64,000 nt of DNA from Clostridia bacterium (GTDB taxonomy: Bacteria; Bacillota; Clostridia; Oscillospirales; CAG-272): assembly GCA_017621415.1 (NCBI GenBank), contig JAGATD010000049.1, positions 1-64,000 of the forward strand, read 5' to 3'. Under the pieces are notes generated by a model. The model was not told the origin of the DNA, searched no databases, and saw only the letters and a program-made list of their open reading frames with translations. Shown here piece by piece: positions 51,661 to 60,301 of this stretch. The position numbers and the translations under genes were made by a program. The stretch's first letter is position 1; every line of letters starts with the position of its first letter.

Positions 51661-51912
51661 TGTCGCAAAGCGACATATCGAATCCGCATTACTAATGCGG
51701 ATATATCGAAATTACTAAAAGTAATTATATCGAGTGCCTCAAGGCACATATCGACAAAAAACGAACATCAATCACGAACAAAGCCTCGTCGATATACTCG
51801 GATTTGCCTCGTTAGATATGCCTCGCAAAGCTCGGCTCGATATATTCGCTCCCGCGAATTCGATATGTTTTCCGAGCCTCTCGGAAAACGTTCATTGATT
51901 GCCTGTCGGCAA
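51661..51912. repeat. Symmetric heptamer-hairpin array inside the pur operon
   Basis: ATATCGA occurs at 51675-51681, 51703-51709, 51727-51733 and 51748-51754. Its reverse complement TCGATAT occurs at 51789-51795, 51837-51843 and 51860-51866, with a one-base variant at 51813-51819. Between heptamers lie short hairpins of unrelated sequence that touch the heptamers exactly: GTCGC/GCGAC, ATCCGCATT/AATGCGGAT (loop ACT), AATTACT/AGTAATT (loop AAA), GTGCCT/AGGCAC, ATTCGC/GCGAAT, GTTTTCCGAG/CTCGGAAAAC (loop CCT), and two imperfect ones at 51796-51812 and 51820-51836. A final hairpin ATTGCC/GGCAAT (51898-51913) reaches the AICARFT stop codon. A 34-base centre (51755-51788) is unpaired apart from possible tertiary contacts. 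No ORF is apparent. Confidence 0.9.
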
Positions 51913-53097
51913 TTAATGGTGGAACAGGCGCATGCCCGTAAATGCCATAACCATGCCGTACTTATCGCAGCACTCAATAACCGCATCGTCACGGATAGAG
52001 CCGCCGGGCTCTGCTATATACTTAACGCCCGATTTCTTTGCTCTCTCGATATTATCAGAGAATGGGAAGAATGCATCCGATCCCAGGGCTACGCCGTCAA
52101 TTGTATCAAGGTATGCTCTCTGCTCTTCCTTAGTGAAGGGGGCGGGCTGCTCGGTGAAGTACTTCTGCCAATTACCGTCTGCGCAAACATCCTCTTCGTT
52201 CTGGTTTATGTAACCGTCTATAACATTGTCTCTGTCAGGGCGCTTGATATCCGCCTTGAAGGGAAGAGAGAGCACCTTGTCGGACTGACGGAGGAACCAG
52301 GTATCAGCCTTACCGCCTGCGAGTCTTGTACAGTGAACTCTCGACTGCTGACCTGCTCCAACACCTATAGCCTGTCCGTCTATTGCGAAGCAAACAGAGT
52401 TGGACTGTGTATACTTAAGAGTAATAAGAGCTACCACAAGATCGCGAACCGCACTCTCGGGCATATCCTTATTCTCTGTAACAATCTCCTTAAGAAGAGC
52501 GGGATTTATTTCAAAATTATTTCTTCCCTGCTCAAATGTAATACCGTACACCTGCTTTCTTTCAACCTCAGCGGGAACAAAGTCAGGATCTATCTTTACG
52601 ATATTGTAGCCGCCCTTTCTCTTTCCCTTAAGGATTTCAAGAGCCTCAGGCTCGTATCCGGGAGCTATGATTCCGTCAGAGACCTCTCTTGCTATCATCT
52701 TTGCGGTAGTAACGTCACAAACGTCGCTGAGCGCTACCCAGTCACCAAAGGAGCACATTCTGTCTGTACCTCTCGCTCTTGCATAAGCGCAAGCAAGAAG
52801 AGAGCCATCAAGTCCCTCTATATCATCAACAAAGCAAGCCTTCTTTAACTTGTCGGAGAGAGGAATACCAACTGCAGCGGATGTGGGAGACACGTGCTTA
52901 AAGGAGGTAACCGCAGGAAGTCCGAGAGCCGCTTTAAGCTCCTTTACAAGCTGCCAGGAATTGAATGCGTCAAGGAAGTTAATGTAGCCGGGTCTGCCGT
53001 TAAGAATCTCAATAGGAAGCTCTGAGCCGTCGTGCATAAAGATTTTAGCAGGCTTTTGGTTAGGGTTACAGCCGTATTTAAGTTCAAATTCTTTCAT
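51913..53097 (-). CDS. Stand-alone AICAR formyltransferase
   Basis: This 394-residue enzyme transfers a formyl group from 10-formyl-THF to AICAR, making FAICAR. It matches only the transformylase half of PurH, starting ELKYGCNPNQKPAKIF; the N-terminal IMP cyclohydrolase half is missing. Motifs include TSFKHVSPTSAAVG (substrate Lys-His), FGDWVALSDVCDVTTA and YTQSNSVCFAIDGQAIGVGAGQQSRVHCTRLA. The cyclohydrolase step is supplied by the PurO-type gene just upstream. AAGGAG lies before the ATG. Confidence 0.92.
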   Translation of the reverse strand: MKEFELKYGCNPNQKPAKIFMHDGSELPIEILNGRPGYINFLDAFNSWQLVKELKAALGLPAVTSFKHVSPTSAAVGIPLSDKLKKACFVDDIEGLDGSLLACAYARARGTDRMCSFGDWVALSDVCDVTTAKMIAREVSDGIIAPGYEPEALEILKGKRKGGYNIVKIDPDFVPAEVERKQVYGITFEQGRNNFEINPALLKEIVTENKDMPESAVRDLVVALITLKYTQSNSVCFAIDGQAIGVGAGQQSRVHCTRLAGGKADTWFLRQSDKVLSLPFKADIKRPDRDNVIDGYINQNEEDVCADGNWQKYFTEQPAPFTKEEQRAYLDTIDGVALGSDAFFPFSDNIERAKKSGVKYIAEPGGSIRDDAVIECCDKYGMVMAFTGMRLFHH

Positions 53098-53149
53098 TTT
53101 AATCTCCTTATGTTTATACTCACGGCGGGAGCAAGCCCCCGCACTACGA

Positions 53150-53866
53150 TTATACGTTTTTGTTTACTACTCTTGTATCGGTCTCGCCTGATGCGATGTT
53201 GATATATCTTACAAAGAGAGAGACCTTGTTGTCCTCGTTAAGATTTGTCCAGATAAGGTCTGTAAGAGTATCAATATCCACATCCGGAAGAATAAGAGTT
53301 TTAGGCTCGCCTTCGAATGAAGGAAGGGGATTTCCGTCACCGTTATATGTGTGGATAAACTTAGCAACACCTGCTTTGGGGTTAGAGTATGCGTATGTAA
53401 ATCTCTCACAGGAGGAATCGTCACCCTCAGCGCTCTTCAAAATAGACATAGCAAAGTTCATATCGCAGCACTCACGGCGGATAATACCCGAAATTCTGGG
53501 GGTAAAGTTAGGCTTATCGTCCTCAAACTCACGTGTTCTGAGAGCCTGCTCAAAGGTCATCTGCTTGTCCATAAGCTCATAAATCGTATCGGTCTGGTCG
53601 CCGTTTGTAACAATTGTTTTGTTGCCGAGAACTCTTACGGGATAGTAGATGATAAGGTGCGGGTCAACCATTTTTGACTCATCAAACGCCTTGGTACGCA
53701 TAGCATCACCCTCAAGAACAAAAACACGGTTACGGCTGTTCTCGCTTCTGCCCATAATAAAGTAAGCGGTAACTGCCTTTTTCCCGTCGGCAGACTTGCC
53801 TATTATAATTCCTCTGCCGTGGTAGGCAAGAGAGTTAAGCTCTTCCTTAATTGTGGATATTTTCAT
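53150..53866 (-). CDS. IMP cyclohydrolase of the archaeal PurO type
   Basis: This 238-residue enzyme closes FAICAR to IMP, the last step of the pathway. It has the PurO-type N-terminal NTN-hydrolase-like core: AYHGRGIIIGKSADGKKAVT, AYFIMGRSENSRNRVF, then HLIIYYPVRVLGN and PRISGIIRRECC. PurO is well known in archaea and occurs in some anaerobic bacteria in place of the PurH cyclohydrolase domain. It lies directly before the stand-alone AICAR transformylase gene, and the pair replaces PurH. It follows purN by 3 bases. Confidence 0.88.
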   Translation of the reverse strand: MKISTIKEELNSLAYHGRGIIIGKSADGKKAVTAYFIMGRSENSRNRVFVLEGDAMRTKAFDESKMVDPHLIIYYPVRVLGNKTIVTNGDQTDTIYELMDKQMTFEQALRTREFEDDKPNFTPRISGIIRRECCDMNFAMSILKSAEGDDSSCERFTYAYSNPKAGVAKFIHTYNGDGNPLPSFEGEPKTLILPDVDIDTLTDLIWTNLNEDNKVSLFVRYINIASGETDTRVVNKNV

Positions 53867-53869
53867 TTT

Positions 53870-54502
53870 TTATTCTCCAATATATACTTTATTGTTTTTA
53901 ACGGTTATTTTTCCGTCGCAGAACAGCTGCACTGCTCTTGGAAGTATTTTCCACTCTGCCTCTTCCATAATTCTTCGCTGAAGTGTTTCGGGAGTGTCAT
54001 CTTCCCTTACCTCAACAGCCTTTTGAAGAACTATTGGACCTGCGTCACACTCGGGAGTAACTATATGAACTGTTGCACCCGAAACCTTAACGCCCTTTTC
54101 AAGCGCTGCCTCGTGAACGTGGAGTCCGTAATAGCCCTTGCCGCAGAATGAGGGAATAAGAGCCGGATGAACATTAAGAATTCTGTTTGGGAATGCTTCA
54201 TATACCTGCTCGTCAATTATGGTAAGGAAGCCTGCAAGTACAACAAGGTCTATACCGGCTGCTACCATTTCATCGGCAAGCGCTCTTGAATAATCGGCAA
54301 TGCTTTCGTAATCACGGCGGGCAAGCACCTTTGCTTTGATCCCTGCCCGAGCCGCCCTCTCAAGAGCGAAAACACCGGGCTTCGACGCAATTACCAGAGT
54401 GATTTCGCCTGCTCCAAGCTCGCCCCTGCCCTGAGCGTCAATAAGCGCCTGCAGGTTTGTTCCGCCGCCCGAAACAAGAACGGCAATCTTTTTCTTTAAC
54501 AT
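53870..54502 (-). CDS. purN: Phosphoribosylglycinamide formyltransferase
   Basis: This 210-residue enzyme formylates GAR with 10-formyl-THF. It has the N-terminal [18 protein letters not shown], the folate and catalytic [20 protein letters not shown] (Asn-His) and [20 protein letters not shown] (Asp), as in E. coli PurN. It is full length and overlaps the purM stop by 7 bases. Confidence 0.96.
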   Translation of the reverse strand: MLKKKIAVLVSGGGTNLQALIDAQGRGELGAGEITLVIASKPGVFALERAARAGIKAKVLARRDYESIADYSRALADEMVAAGIDLVVLAGFLTIIDEQVYEAFPNRILNVHPALIPSFCGKGYYGLHVHEAALEKGVKVSGATVHIVTPECDAGPIVLQKAVEVREDDTPETLQRRIMEEAEWKILPRAVQLFCDGKITVKNNKVYIGE

Positions 54503-55539
54503 AAGATTACACCCTCGTCAGTTTCAACAACCTCACCGAGAAGATATGCCTCATCGCCGTTAGCGCGAAGAGTTTCGATAGCCACGTCGGCATCAGCCTT
54601 ATCAACAACAACTATCATACCGACACCCATATTAAAGGTGTTGTACATATCTCTTTCGGGAATGTTTCCGGTCTTTGCGATAAGATCAAAGATAGGAAGA
54701 ACCTTAACGTCTGCCTTATTTATCTTAGCGCCAAGTCCGTCGGGGAAGCTACGGGGAATATTCTCATAGAAGCCGCCGCCTGTAATATGGGAAATACCCT
54801 TAACACCGACCTTTTCAAGGAGAGCGAGAATGCTCTTTACATATATTCTTGTGGGAGTGAGGAGTGCTTCACCAACACTCTTTCCGCCCAAAGACTCGCA
54901 AGGAGTGTAAAGCTCGGGGGGATTATTATCAATATTAAACACCTTACGGCAAAGAGAGAAGCCGTTTGAATGAATACCAGTTGAGGGGAGAGCGATAATA
55001 ACGTCGCCCGCCTTCATCTTTGTGTTATCAATGATCTTCTTTTTATCAACTATACCAACAGCAAAGCCGGCAAGGTCATAATCATGGGCAGGCATAAGCC
55101 CCGGATGCTCGGCGGTTTCGCCTCCGATAAGAGCGGCTCCGGACTGCACACAGCCCTCGGCAACGCCCGAAACAATAGACGCAATCTTTTCGGGATAGTT
55201 CTTTCCGCAAGCTATATAATCAAGGAAGAAAAGAGGCTTTGCGCCGCAGCAGATAATGTCGTTTACACACATTGCGACAGCGTCAATACCGATTGTATCA
55301 TGCTTGTCCATAAGCTGAGCAAGCTTAACCTTTGTTCCGCAGCCGTCAGTACCCGAAACAAGAACAGGCTCCTCCATACCTGTGGGGAGACCAAAGCAAC
55401 CGCCAAAGCCTCCGACATCGTCGAGGCAGCCCTCGTTACGAGTACGGGCAATATGCGCCTTCATAAGCTCAACGGCCTTGTATCCCGCGGTAATATCAAC
55501 GCCTGCGGCAGCGTAGCTTTCAGATCTTGAATTTTTCAC
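54496..55539 (-). CDS. purM: Phosphoribosylformylglycinamidine cyclo-ligase
   Basis: This 347-residue enzyme closes FGAM to AIR. It shows [20 protein letters not shown] near the start, then [50 protein letters not shown] and [20 protein letters not shown] chose the GTG at 55539, which gives normal length and begins 16 bases after the purF stop; the open frame continues upstream into purF but that part (Lys- and Thr-rich) is not PurM-like. The ribosome site before the GTG is weak, so coupling to purF translation is likely. Confidence 0.9.
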   Translation of the reverse strand: MKNSRSESYAAAGVDITAGYKAVELMKAHIARTRNEGCLDDVGGFGGCFGLPTGMEEPVLVSGTDGCGTKVKLAQLMDKHDTIGIDAVAMCVNDIICCGAKPLFFLDYIACGKNYPEKIASIVSGVAEGCVQSGAALIGGETAEHPGLMPAHDYDLAGFAVGIVDKKKIIDNTKMKAGDVIIALPSTGIHSNGFSLCRKVFNIDNNPPELYTPCESLGGKSVGEALLTPTRIYVKSILALLEKVGVKGISHITGGGFYENIPRSFPDGLGAKINKADVKVLPIFDLIAKTGNIPERDMYNTFNMGVGMIVVVDKADADVAIETLRANGDEAYLLGEVVETDEGVILC

Positions 55540-55555
55540 TTTAAACGTCTCACTT

Positions 55556-56965
55556 TCACTTTTTATTTTCGGAAATTTTGTTTTCGTATTTATTTTCGTA
55601 TTTCTTGGGGATCTCTGTTGGGTACTTACCGTCAAAGCATGCTGTGCAGTAGCCTGCGGATGTGCCGGTTTTACAAATTTCGGTAACGTCTTCAAGTCTC
55701 AGATATCCGAGAGAGTCGGCACCGGTAATCTTTGTTATCTCCTCAACCGTATGGTTGCAGGCGATAAGAGAATCCTTAGAATCAATATCTGTACCGTAAT
55801 AGCAGGGGTTGATAAATGCGGGTGCAGAGGACCTGAGATGTACCTCCTTTGCCCCTGCGCTCTTTAAAAGCTTTACAAGCTTTGCGCAGGTTGTACCTCT
55901 TACTATTGAGTCGTCAACAAGAACAACTCGCTTACCCCCAACGGTATCTCTGACCGGGTTAAGCTTTATTTTCACCTTATCCTCGCGTACATCTTGACCG
56001 GGAGCGATAAAGGTTCTGCCAATATATTTATTTTTTATAAGTCCTATACCGTAGGGTATACCTGACTCCTGCGCATAGCCTATTGCGGCATCAAGACCGG
56101 AATCGGGGACACCAACAACAATATCCGCTTCAACCGGATGAGCCTTAGCAAGCAGCTTTCCTGCCTTGCGGCGAGCCTTGTGAACCGCGCAGCCTGCAAT
56201 AGAGGAATCGGGTCTCGCTGTGTAAATATACTCAAAAATGCAAAGGCTTTCGTTACATTCACCGCATCTGTCTGTCAAGGACCTTACCGAACCGCCCTGG
56301 AATACAACTATCTCACCCGGGGCAAGCTCACGAATAAACGTAGCTCCTACAGAATCAAGAGCGCAGGTCTCGTCAGCGACAACATACTGACCGTCATCCC
56401 TCTGACCGTAGCACATTGGGTGAATACCGTATCTGTCTCTTGCGGCAATCATCTTCTGCGGAGACATGAGCAGCATGCAAAGACCGCCGGAAAACCTAGT
56501 CATAGCTTTAGAAACAGCCTCCTCAATAGAGGCGGATGTAAGTCTCTCTTTTGTAATAACGCAGGATACAATCTCCGCATCAATCGTTGTATGGAAAATA
56601 TGTCCCTCAAGCTCAAGCTCTCTTTTCAGCTCGGCAGCATTGGAAAGCTTGCCCGAGGTGGCGATAGCCATTCTTCCCTTAACATGGTTTACAACCACAG
56701 GCTCGGCATTTACCCTATCCTTGGTTCCCAGGGTACCGTACCTTACGTGACCGATAGCCATATTTCCAAGCCCGAGATTTTGCAATGCCTTATGGTCAAA
56801 GACATCATCGACAAGACCCGAATCCTTATGTGTTGAGAAAATTCCGTCATCATTAACAACAATTCCCGCGCTTTCCTGACCTCTGTGCTGGAGCGCAAAA
56901 AGACCGTAATACACACTTGATGCTACATTGCATCTCTCTTTACCTATAATACCGAATACAGCCAT
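55556..56965 (-). CDS. purF: Amidophosphoribosyltransferase with degenerate glutaminase site
   Basis: This 469-residue protein resembles PurF, which makes phosphoribosylamine from PRPP and glutamine. The phosphoribosyltransferase half is intact: [24 protein letters not shown] (PRPP loop), and Fe-S cysteines in [17 protein letters not shown] and [13 protein letters not shown]. The glutaminase half is altered. It starts MAVFGIIG, so the N-terminal Cys nucleophile of the usual CGVFGI is missing, and the oxyanion HNGNL reads TSGKL. The start follows AAAGGAG at proper spacing and no Cys-containing start is available. It may use free ammonia or another amidotransferase. Operon position after purE is normal. 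Confidence 0.9.
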   Translation of the reverse strand: MAVFGIIGKERCNVASSVYYGLFALQHRGQESAGIVVNDDGIFSTHKDSGLVDDVFDHKALQNLGLGNMAIGHVRYGTLGTKDRVNAEPVVVNHVKGRMAIATSGKLSNAAELKRELELEGHIFHTTIDAEIVSCVITKERLTSASIEEAVSKAMTRFSGGLCMLLMSPQKMIAARDRYGIHPMCYGQRDDGQYVVADETCALDSVGATFIRELAPGEIVVFQGGSVRSLTDRCGECNESLCIFEYIYTARPDSSIAGCAVHKARRKAGKLLAKAHPVEADIVVGVPDSGLDAAIGYAQESGIPYGIGLIKNKYIGRTFIAPGQDVREDKVKIKLNPVRDTVGGKRVVLVDDSIVRGTTCAKLVKLLKSAGAKEVHLRSSAPAFINPCYYGTDIDSKDSLIACNHTVEEITKITGADSLGYLRLEDVTEICKTGTSAGYCTACFDGKYPTEIPKKYENKYENKISENKK

Positions 56966-56991
56966 AAAAATTTCTCCTTTAAAAACGCGGC

Positions 56992-57486
56992 TTAAACATT
57001 GTACTTTTCTTCAACAGCCCTGTTCTTCTCAAGTACAACAAGCGCCGCCTCCGAACGCTTTGCTTCAAGCTTTGCGGCGAGTGTATCATCAGAGAGTGCG
57101 AGTATCTCAGCAGCCAGGTGAGCCGCATTTGCAGCACCGTCTATCGCTACGGTTGCAACAGGAATGCCCGAGGGCATCTGAACCGTAGACCAAAGAGCAT
57201 CTACACCGCCGGTGTTCTTACAGGAAATGGGAATACCGATAACCGGGAGTGTTGTGTTTGCCGCAACAGCGCCTGCAAGGTGCGCTGCCATGCCCGCGGC
57301 AGCTATCATAACTCCAAAGCCACAAGCCTTCGCTCCCTTAACGAACTCAGCCGCTTCAAGGGGAGTTCGGTGTGCCGAATATACGTGAACCTCGAAGGGA
57401 ATGCCGTAATCCCTAAGAACCGCAATACCCTTTTCTACTATGGGAAGATCGCTGTCGCTTCCCATTAGAATTGCTACTTTTTTCAT
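56992..57486 (-). CDS. purE: N5-carboxyaminoimidazole ribonucleotide mutase
   Basis: This 164-residue class I PurE moves the carboxyl group of N5-CAIR to make CAIR. The hallmark MGSDSDLPIVEKGIAVLRDY opens the protein, VYSAHRTP and AAAGMAAHLAGAVAANTTLPVIGIP follow, and residues ALWSTVQMPSGIPVATVAI complete the core. Class I PurE normally needs PurK; no purK lies in the window. It is the first gene of the ZTP-riboswitch operon. Confidence 0.96.
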   Translation of the reverse strand: MKKVAILMGSDSDLPIVEKGIAVLRDYGIPFEVHVYSAHRTPLEAAEFVKGAKACGFGVMIAAAGMAAHLAGAVAANTTLPVIGIPISCKNTGGVDALWSTVQMPSGIPVATVAIDGAANAAHLAAEILALSDDTLAAKLEAKRSEAALVVLEKNRAVEEKYNV

Positions 57487-57510
57487 AAAATCTCGCCTCC
57501 TGGTAAATTA

Positions 57511-57554
57511 AAAAAATAAAAGGGCAGAACTACCCCATAAAGGTAGTGCTGCCC
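57511..57554 (-). terminator. ZTP-riboswitch expression-platform terminator
   Basis: On the minus strand GGGCAGCACTACC pairs with GGTAGTTCTGCCC (57522-57534 with 57542-57554), followed by TTTTATTTTTT. It overlaps the 3' end of the aptamer (TGGGCA), so ligand binding can prevent its formation. Confidence 0.92.
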
Positions 57555-57625
57555 AGACGGTCGACTTAATACGATTTTTGCTTCCTTGCAGTCAATTCTG
57601 CTTACCGTCGGTTACAAAAACCCTT
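57550..57625 (-). ncRNA. ZTP (pfl) riboswitch
   Basis: On the minus strand the conserved elements appear in order: a GTAACCGACGG segment near 57611-57601, the hairpin GCAG-aattga-CTGC, then AAGGAAGC, then CCGTCTGGGCA at the 3' end. The pseudoknot pairs GACGG with CCGTC. This matches the ZTP aptamer (GUGACUGGCG ... GGGAAGC ... CCGCCUGGGCA) with a few substitutions. It precedes purE and should turn the operon on when ZMP/ZTP accumulates, a sign of folate shortage at the AICARFT step encoded here. Confidence 0.85.
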
Positions 57626-57635
57626 ACCATTGTAT

Positions 57636-57665
57636 ATTCTACCATATTATAAATATAAAAGTCAA
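57636..57665 (-). promoter_or_regulatory. Promoter of the purine operon
   Basis: Minus strand -35 TTGACT (57660-57665), 18-base spacer, -10 TAGAAT (57636-57641), just upstream of the aptamer. Confidence 0.7.
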
Positions 57666-57762
57666 CACAATTGAATAGATTGATGACGAAAAAAGTTGAA
57701 AAAATAAACGCCCGCATTTTAGTCAACTTATACAAAACCGACTTCAAGGCAAAGCAAACCAG

Positions 57763-59106
57763 TCAAAAAAGCCTTACCAAATAAATCTCGTTTTCCTTTG
57801 TCTGGAGAATAATTTTCGAGCCCGATATAGCTACGTTTTCCGCCTTGAAAATATTGGGAGTGCCCCTATCGGAGGTTGGCTGAACCTTTGTTACCGAGCA
57901 GGTTTTATACGTCGAGCCTTTGAGAACTATTTCTGTTTTTCCGCTATATTTTCTTGTGGTAAGCATAATTGCAGCCTCATCATTTCCTTTAGCCGCAAGA
58001 GAATACAGCTCCTTGCCGTAATCCGCGGTGGTTTCTACCGCCGTTCCGAGGCGGTAAAGCTCGGCAAAGAAGCACATTACGTTATATGCGGAATAGTGGC
58101 GGTGCGACGTGTGGTCTTCAACCGAGAAAAGTCCGTTTTCCACAGAAGAGGCATCCGCCGACGAATAAAACATCATTTCCACACTGCTTTTTTGTGTCAA
58201 TATAAGCGATGCCGCAAGCTCGGATGGAAAGCTCTGCGAAAGGCAGGGCGGAATCTGTGATGGGGCAGTATTGTACTTTGAAATTATGCTCTTTACCCTT
58301 TTGTGCCCGGCTCCGTCAAGGTATGATCTTGCATACTTTGCGTGCATTGCCAACTCCTCGGGGTTAGCTGTCATACATGACCAGCTGAAAAAGTCGATAG
58401 GAGCTCCTGTTTCCTCTTTGTTTATGTAAGAAAGGAACTGCTGCATAAACGGAACATAGCTCTTCATCTCCTCGGTTGCGTCAATGCGGTTAAGCGAATA
58501 AAAGCCACCGGCGCCGTAGGCCCCAATTTTCAGCTTAGGAAACCTCTCTCTTAAATGATTTGCTGTTATTCTGTATAGCTCAAAATATTCCTCGGCAGAA
58601 CCGGCAAAGCCCTCGGGCGTGTCGGGAGAATTCCATATTTCTACATATTTAATATTCCATTTGAAGCCGTTCGCCCACCCCTCGTTGTAATGCATTAAAA
58701 TGTGCTCGCATATCCTCGCCCATTTTCCTTTATCCGAGGTTGGCGAAACAAAAAGCTTTTTAGAATAAGGCTCAGCAGCCTCGCCGAAGCAATAAAATAT
58801 CTCTGCTCCCACAGCCTTTACCGAGGAAAGGTACAGGTCAGTAGGAAGAAAATTATACGATTCCTCTAAATTCTCGTCAGCCGAGAAATCGGGAAAAATC
58901 GAATGTATATTTAAAAATTGATTGTAACCATAGTCTCCTGATGTGGCGCCAACTCTGACAAACGGCACTCTCATTCGGCAAAACTCATCTGTAAAGTCGT
59001 ACGAAAGCCCTGCCCCGCCCGAGCGAGGTCCGCAATTTACCGAGCACAGGGGCTTTATTCTGCCGCACTTTTTTTCAAAATCAACCGTTATGGATTTTCC
59101 CAGCAT
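57763..59106 (-). CDS. GH39-like protein lacking both catalytic glutamates
   Basis: This 447-residue protein has the GH39 (beta-xylosidase/alpha-iduronidase) fold: a TIM barrel at about 10-330 and a C-terminal beta domain (EIVLKGSTYKTCSV onward). The acid/base motif, normally WNEPN, reads VEIWNSPD, and the nucleophile motif, normally EFNT, reads SKYNTAPSQ, so both catalytic Glu appear replaced (Ser and Lys). It has no signal peptide. It may bind a glycan without cleaving it. It reads toward the pur operon but is separated from purE by the riboswitch promoter. Confidence 0.8.
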   Translation of the reverse strand: MLGKSITVDFEKKCGRIKPLCSVNCGPRSGGAGLSYDFTDEFCRMRVPFVRVGATSGDYGYNQFLNIHSIFPDFSADENLEESYNFLPTDLYLSSVKAVGAEIFYCFGEAAEPYSKKLFVSPTSDKGKWARICEHILMHYNEGWANGFKWNIKYVEIWNSPDTPEGFAGSAEEYFELYRITANHLRERFPKLKIGAYGAGGFYSLNRIDATEEMKSYVPFMQQFLSYINKEETGAPIDFFSWSCMTANPEELAMHAKYARSYLDGAGHKRVKSIISKYNTAPSQIPPCLSQSFPSELAASLILTQKSSVEMMFYSSADASSVENGLFSVEDHTSHRHYSAYNVMCFFAELYRLGTAVETTADYGKELYSLAAKGNDEAAIMLTTRKYSGKTEIVLKGSTYKTCSVTKVQPTSDRGTPNIFKAENVAISGSKIILQTKENEIYLVRLF

Positions 59107-59309
59107 TTTTACACCGTCCGCATATTTTTATACATACATTGTAGCAATTTTTTGCTTGAATGTCAAGTGTAACAGGTTGATATAGTACGCTCATATTCTT
59201 TCATATACGACATTTTTCTGCAAAAATTATATTTTTGAGTGTTGAGAACCCACTGATTTTGTGAAAAAGAGAGGATTTCAATTTTTTTTGAATTTTTTTC
59301 AAAAAAATC

Positions 59310-59338
59310 TGTACAAGTGAAAAAAAATGTGTTAAAAT
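59310..59338 (+). promoter_or_regulatory. Tentative promoter of purC
   Basis: TGTACA (59310-59315), 17-base spacer, TAAAAT (59333-59338). The -35 matches only 4 of 6 bases. The rest of the 278-base gap 59107-59384 is AT-rich with no gene and no riboswitch seen. Confidence 0.45.
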
Positions 59339-59384
59339 AGAAAAGTAATTTTATTCGCAATATGCGACAAAGGAGAATCTTCTT

Positions 59385-60083
59385 ATGAAACTTGTTTACA
59401 AAGGCAAAACAAAAGACGTTTACGCTCTTGAAAACGGCAATGTACTCCTTAAGTTTAAGGACGACTGTACCGGTAAAGACGGCGTGTTTGATCCCGGTGA
59501 AAACTCGGTTGGTCTTACTATCGACGGTATCGGAAAGGCTAATCTCCAATCCTCTGTTCACTACTTCGAGCTCTGCAAAAAGGCAGGCATCAAGACCCAC
59601 TATGTAAGCGCAGACATTGAAAATGCTACAATGGAGGTTCTTCCCGCAGAGTGCTTCGGTAAGGATCTTGGAGGCGGCGGTCTCGAGGTTATCTGCCGTC
59701 TTGTCGCAACAGGCAGCTTTATCCGCAGATACGGTGAGTACATAAAAGACGGAACTCCTCTTGAGGGCGGATATGTTGAGTGCACATTCAAGAATGATGA
59801 AAAGGGCGATCCCCTTGTAACCGGCGAGGGCCTTGTTGCTCTTAAGGTTATGACCAAGGAGATGTTTGAGAGCCTTAAAGAACAGACTCTTGCTATTACC
59901 AAGATTGTTGCTGATGACTTAAAGTCTATCGGCCTCGACCTTTGGGACATCAAGTTCGAGTTTGGCTACAATAACGGCGAGGTTATTCTTATCGACGAGA
60001 TTGCTTCTGGCAATATGAGAGTTTACAAAGACGGAGTTATTGTTGCTCCCACCGAGCTCACAAAGCTTATAAACAACAGATAA
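59385..60083 (+). CDS. purC: Phosphoribosylaminoimidazole-succinocarboxamide synthase
   Basis: This 232-residue SAICAR synthetase joins CAIR and aspartate. It starts [20 protein letters not shown], with [17 protein letters not shown] near 105, [20 protein letters not shown], and [21 protein letters not shown] near 190-210, all typical of the family. It is full length with GGAG before the ATG. It is transcribed divergently from the GH39-like gene and the purine operon with its own weak promoter, so it is not under the ZTP riboswitch. A strong terminator follows. Confidence 0.96.
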   Translation: MKLVYKGKTKDVYALENGNVLLKFKDDCTGKDGVFDPGENSVGLTIDGIGKANLQSSVHYFELCKKAGIKTHYVSADIENATMEVLPAECFGKDLGGGGLEVICRLVATGSFIRRYGEYIKDGTPLEGGYVECTFKNDEKGDPLVTGEGLVALKVMTKEMFESLKEQTLAITKIVADDLKSIGLDLWDIKFEFGYNNGEVILIDEIASGNMRVYKDGVIVAPTELTKLINNR

Positions 60084-60090
60084 TTTTTTC

Positions 60091-60132
60091 AAAGCACCCG
60101 AGTGTTTTAAAAGAGCTTGGGTGCTTTTTTTT
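60091..60132 (+). terminator. Terminator after purC
   Basis: AAAGCACCC (60091-60099) pairs with GGGTGCTTT (60119-60127), followed by TTTTT. Confidence 0.9.
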
Positions 60133-60221
60133 GTTACATTTTTGCGAGATTATGCAAACAATTGTTGTCATGATTGGCAGTTTTGCTGATTTTTCAATCT
60201 TGTTTTACAATTTTCAGAAAG

Positions 60222-60257
60222 AACAAAAAGACGATTTTGAAAACAAAAAGACGATTT
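60222..60257. repeat. 16-base direct repeat, 20-base period
   Basis: AACAAAAAGACGATTT occurs at 60222-60237 and again at 60242-60257, a spacing of 20 bases, two helical turns. It lies 45 bases upstream of the -35 of the next gene and could be an activator site. Confidence 0.55.
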
Positions 60258-60301
60258 GTTTTTTATTCTTTCAAAAATCTTTCTAATAACGTCAATTTGT
60301 C

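Noticed and set aside
51661-51912. CRISPR array
   Set aside because: The repeat is only 7 bases, spacers are self-complementary hairpins, orientation inverts half-way, and no cas gene is near.
55540-55695. Long N-terminal extension of PurM
   Set aside because: The frame is open upstream into purF but the sequence is not PurM-like; GTG at 55539 gives the normal length.
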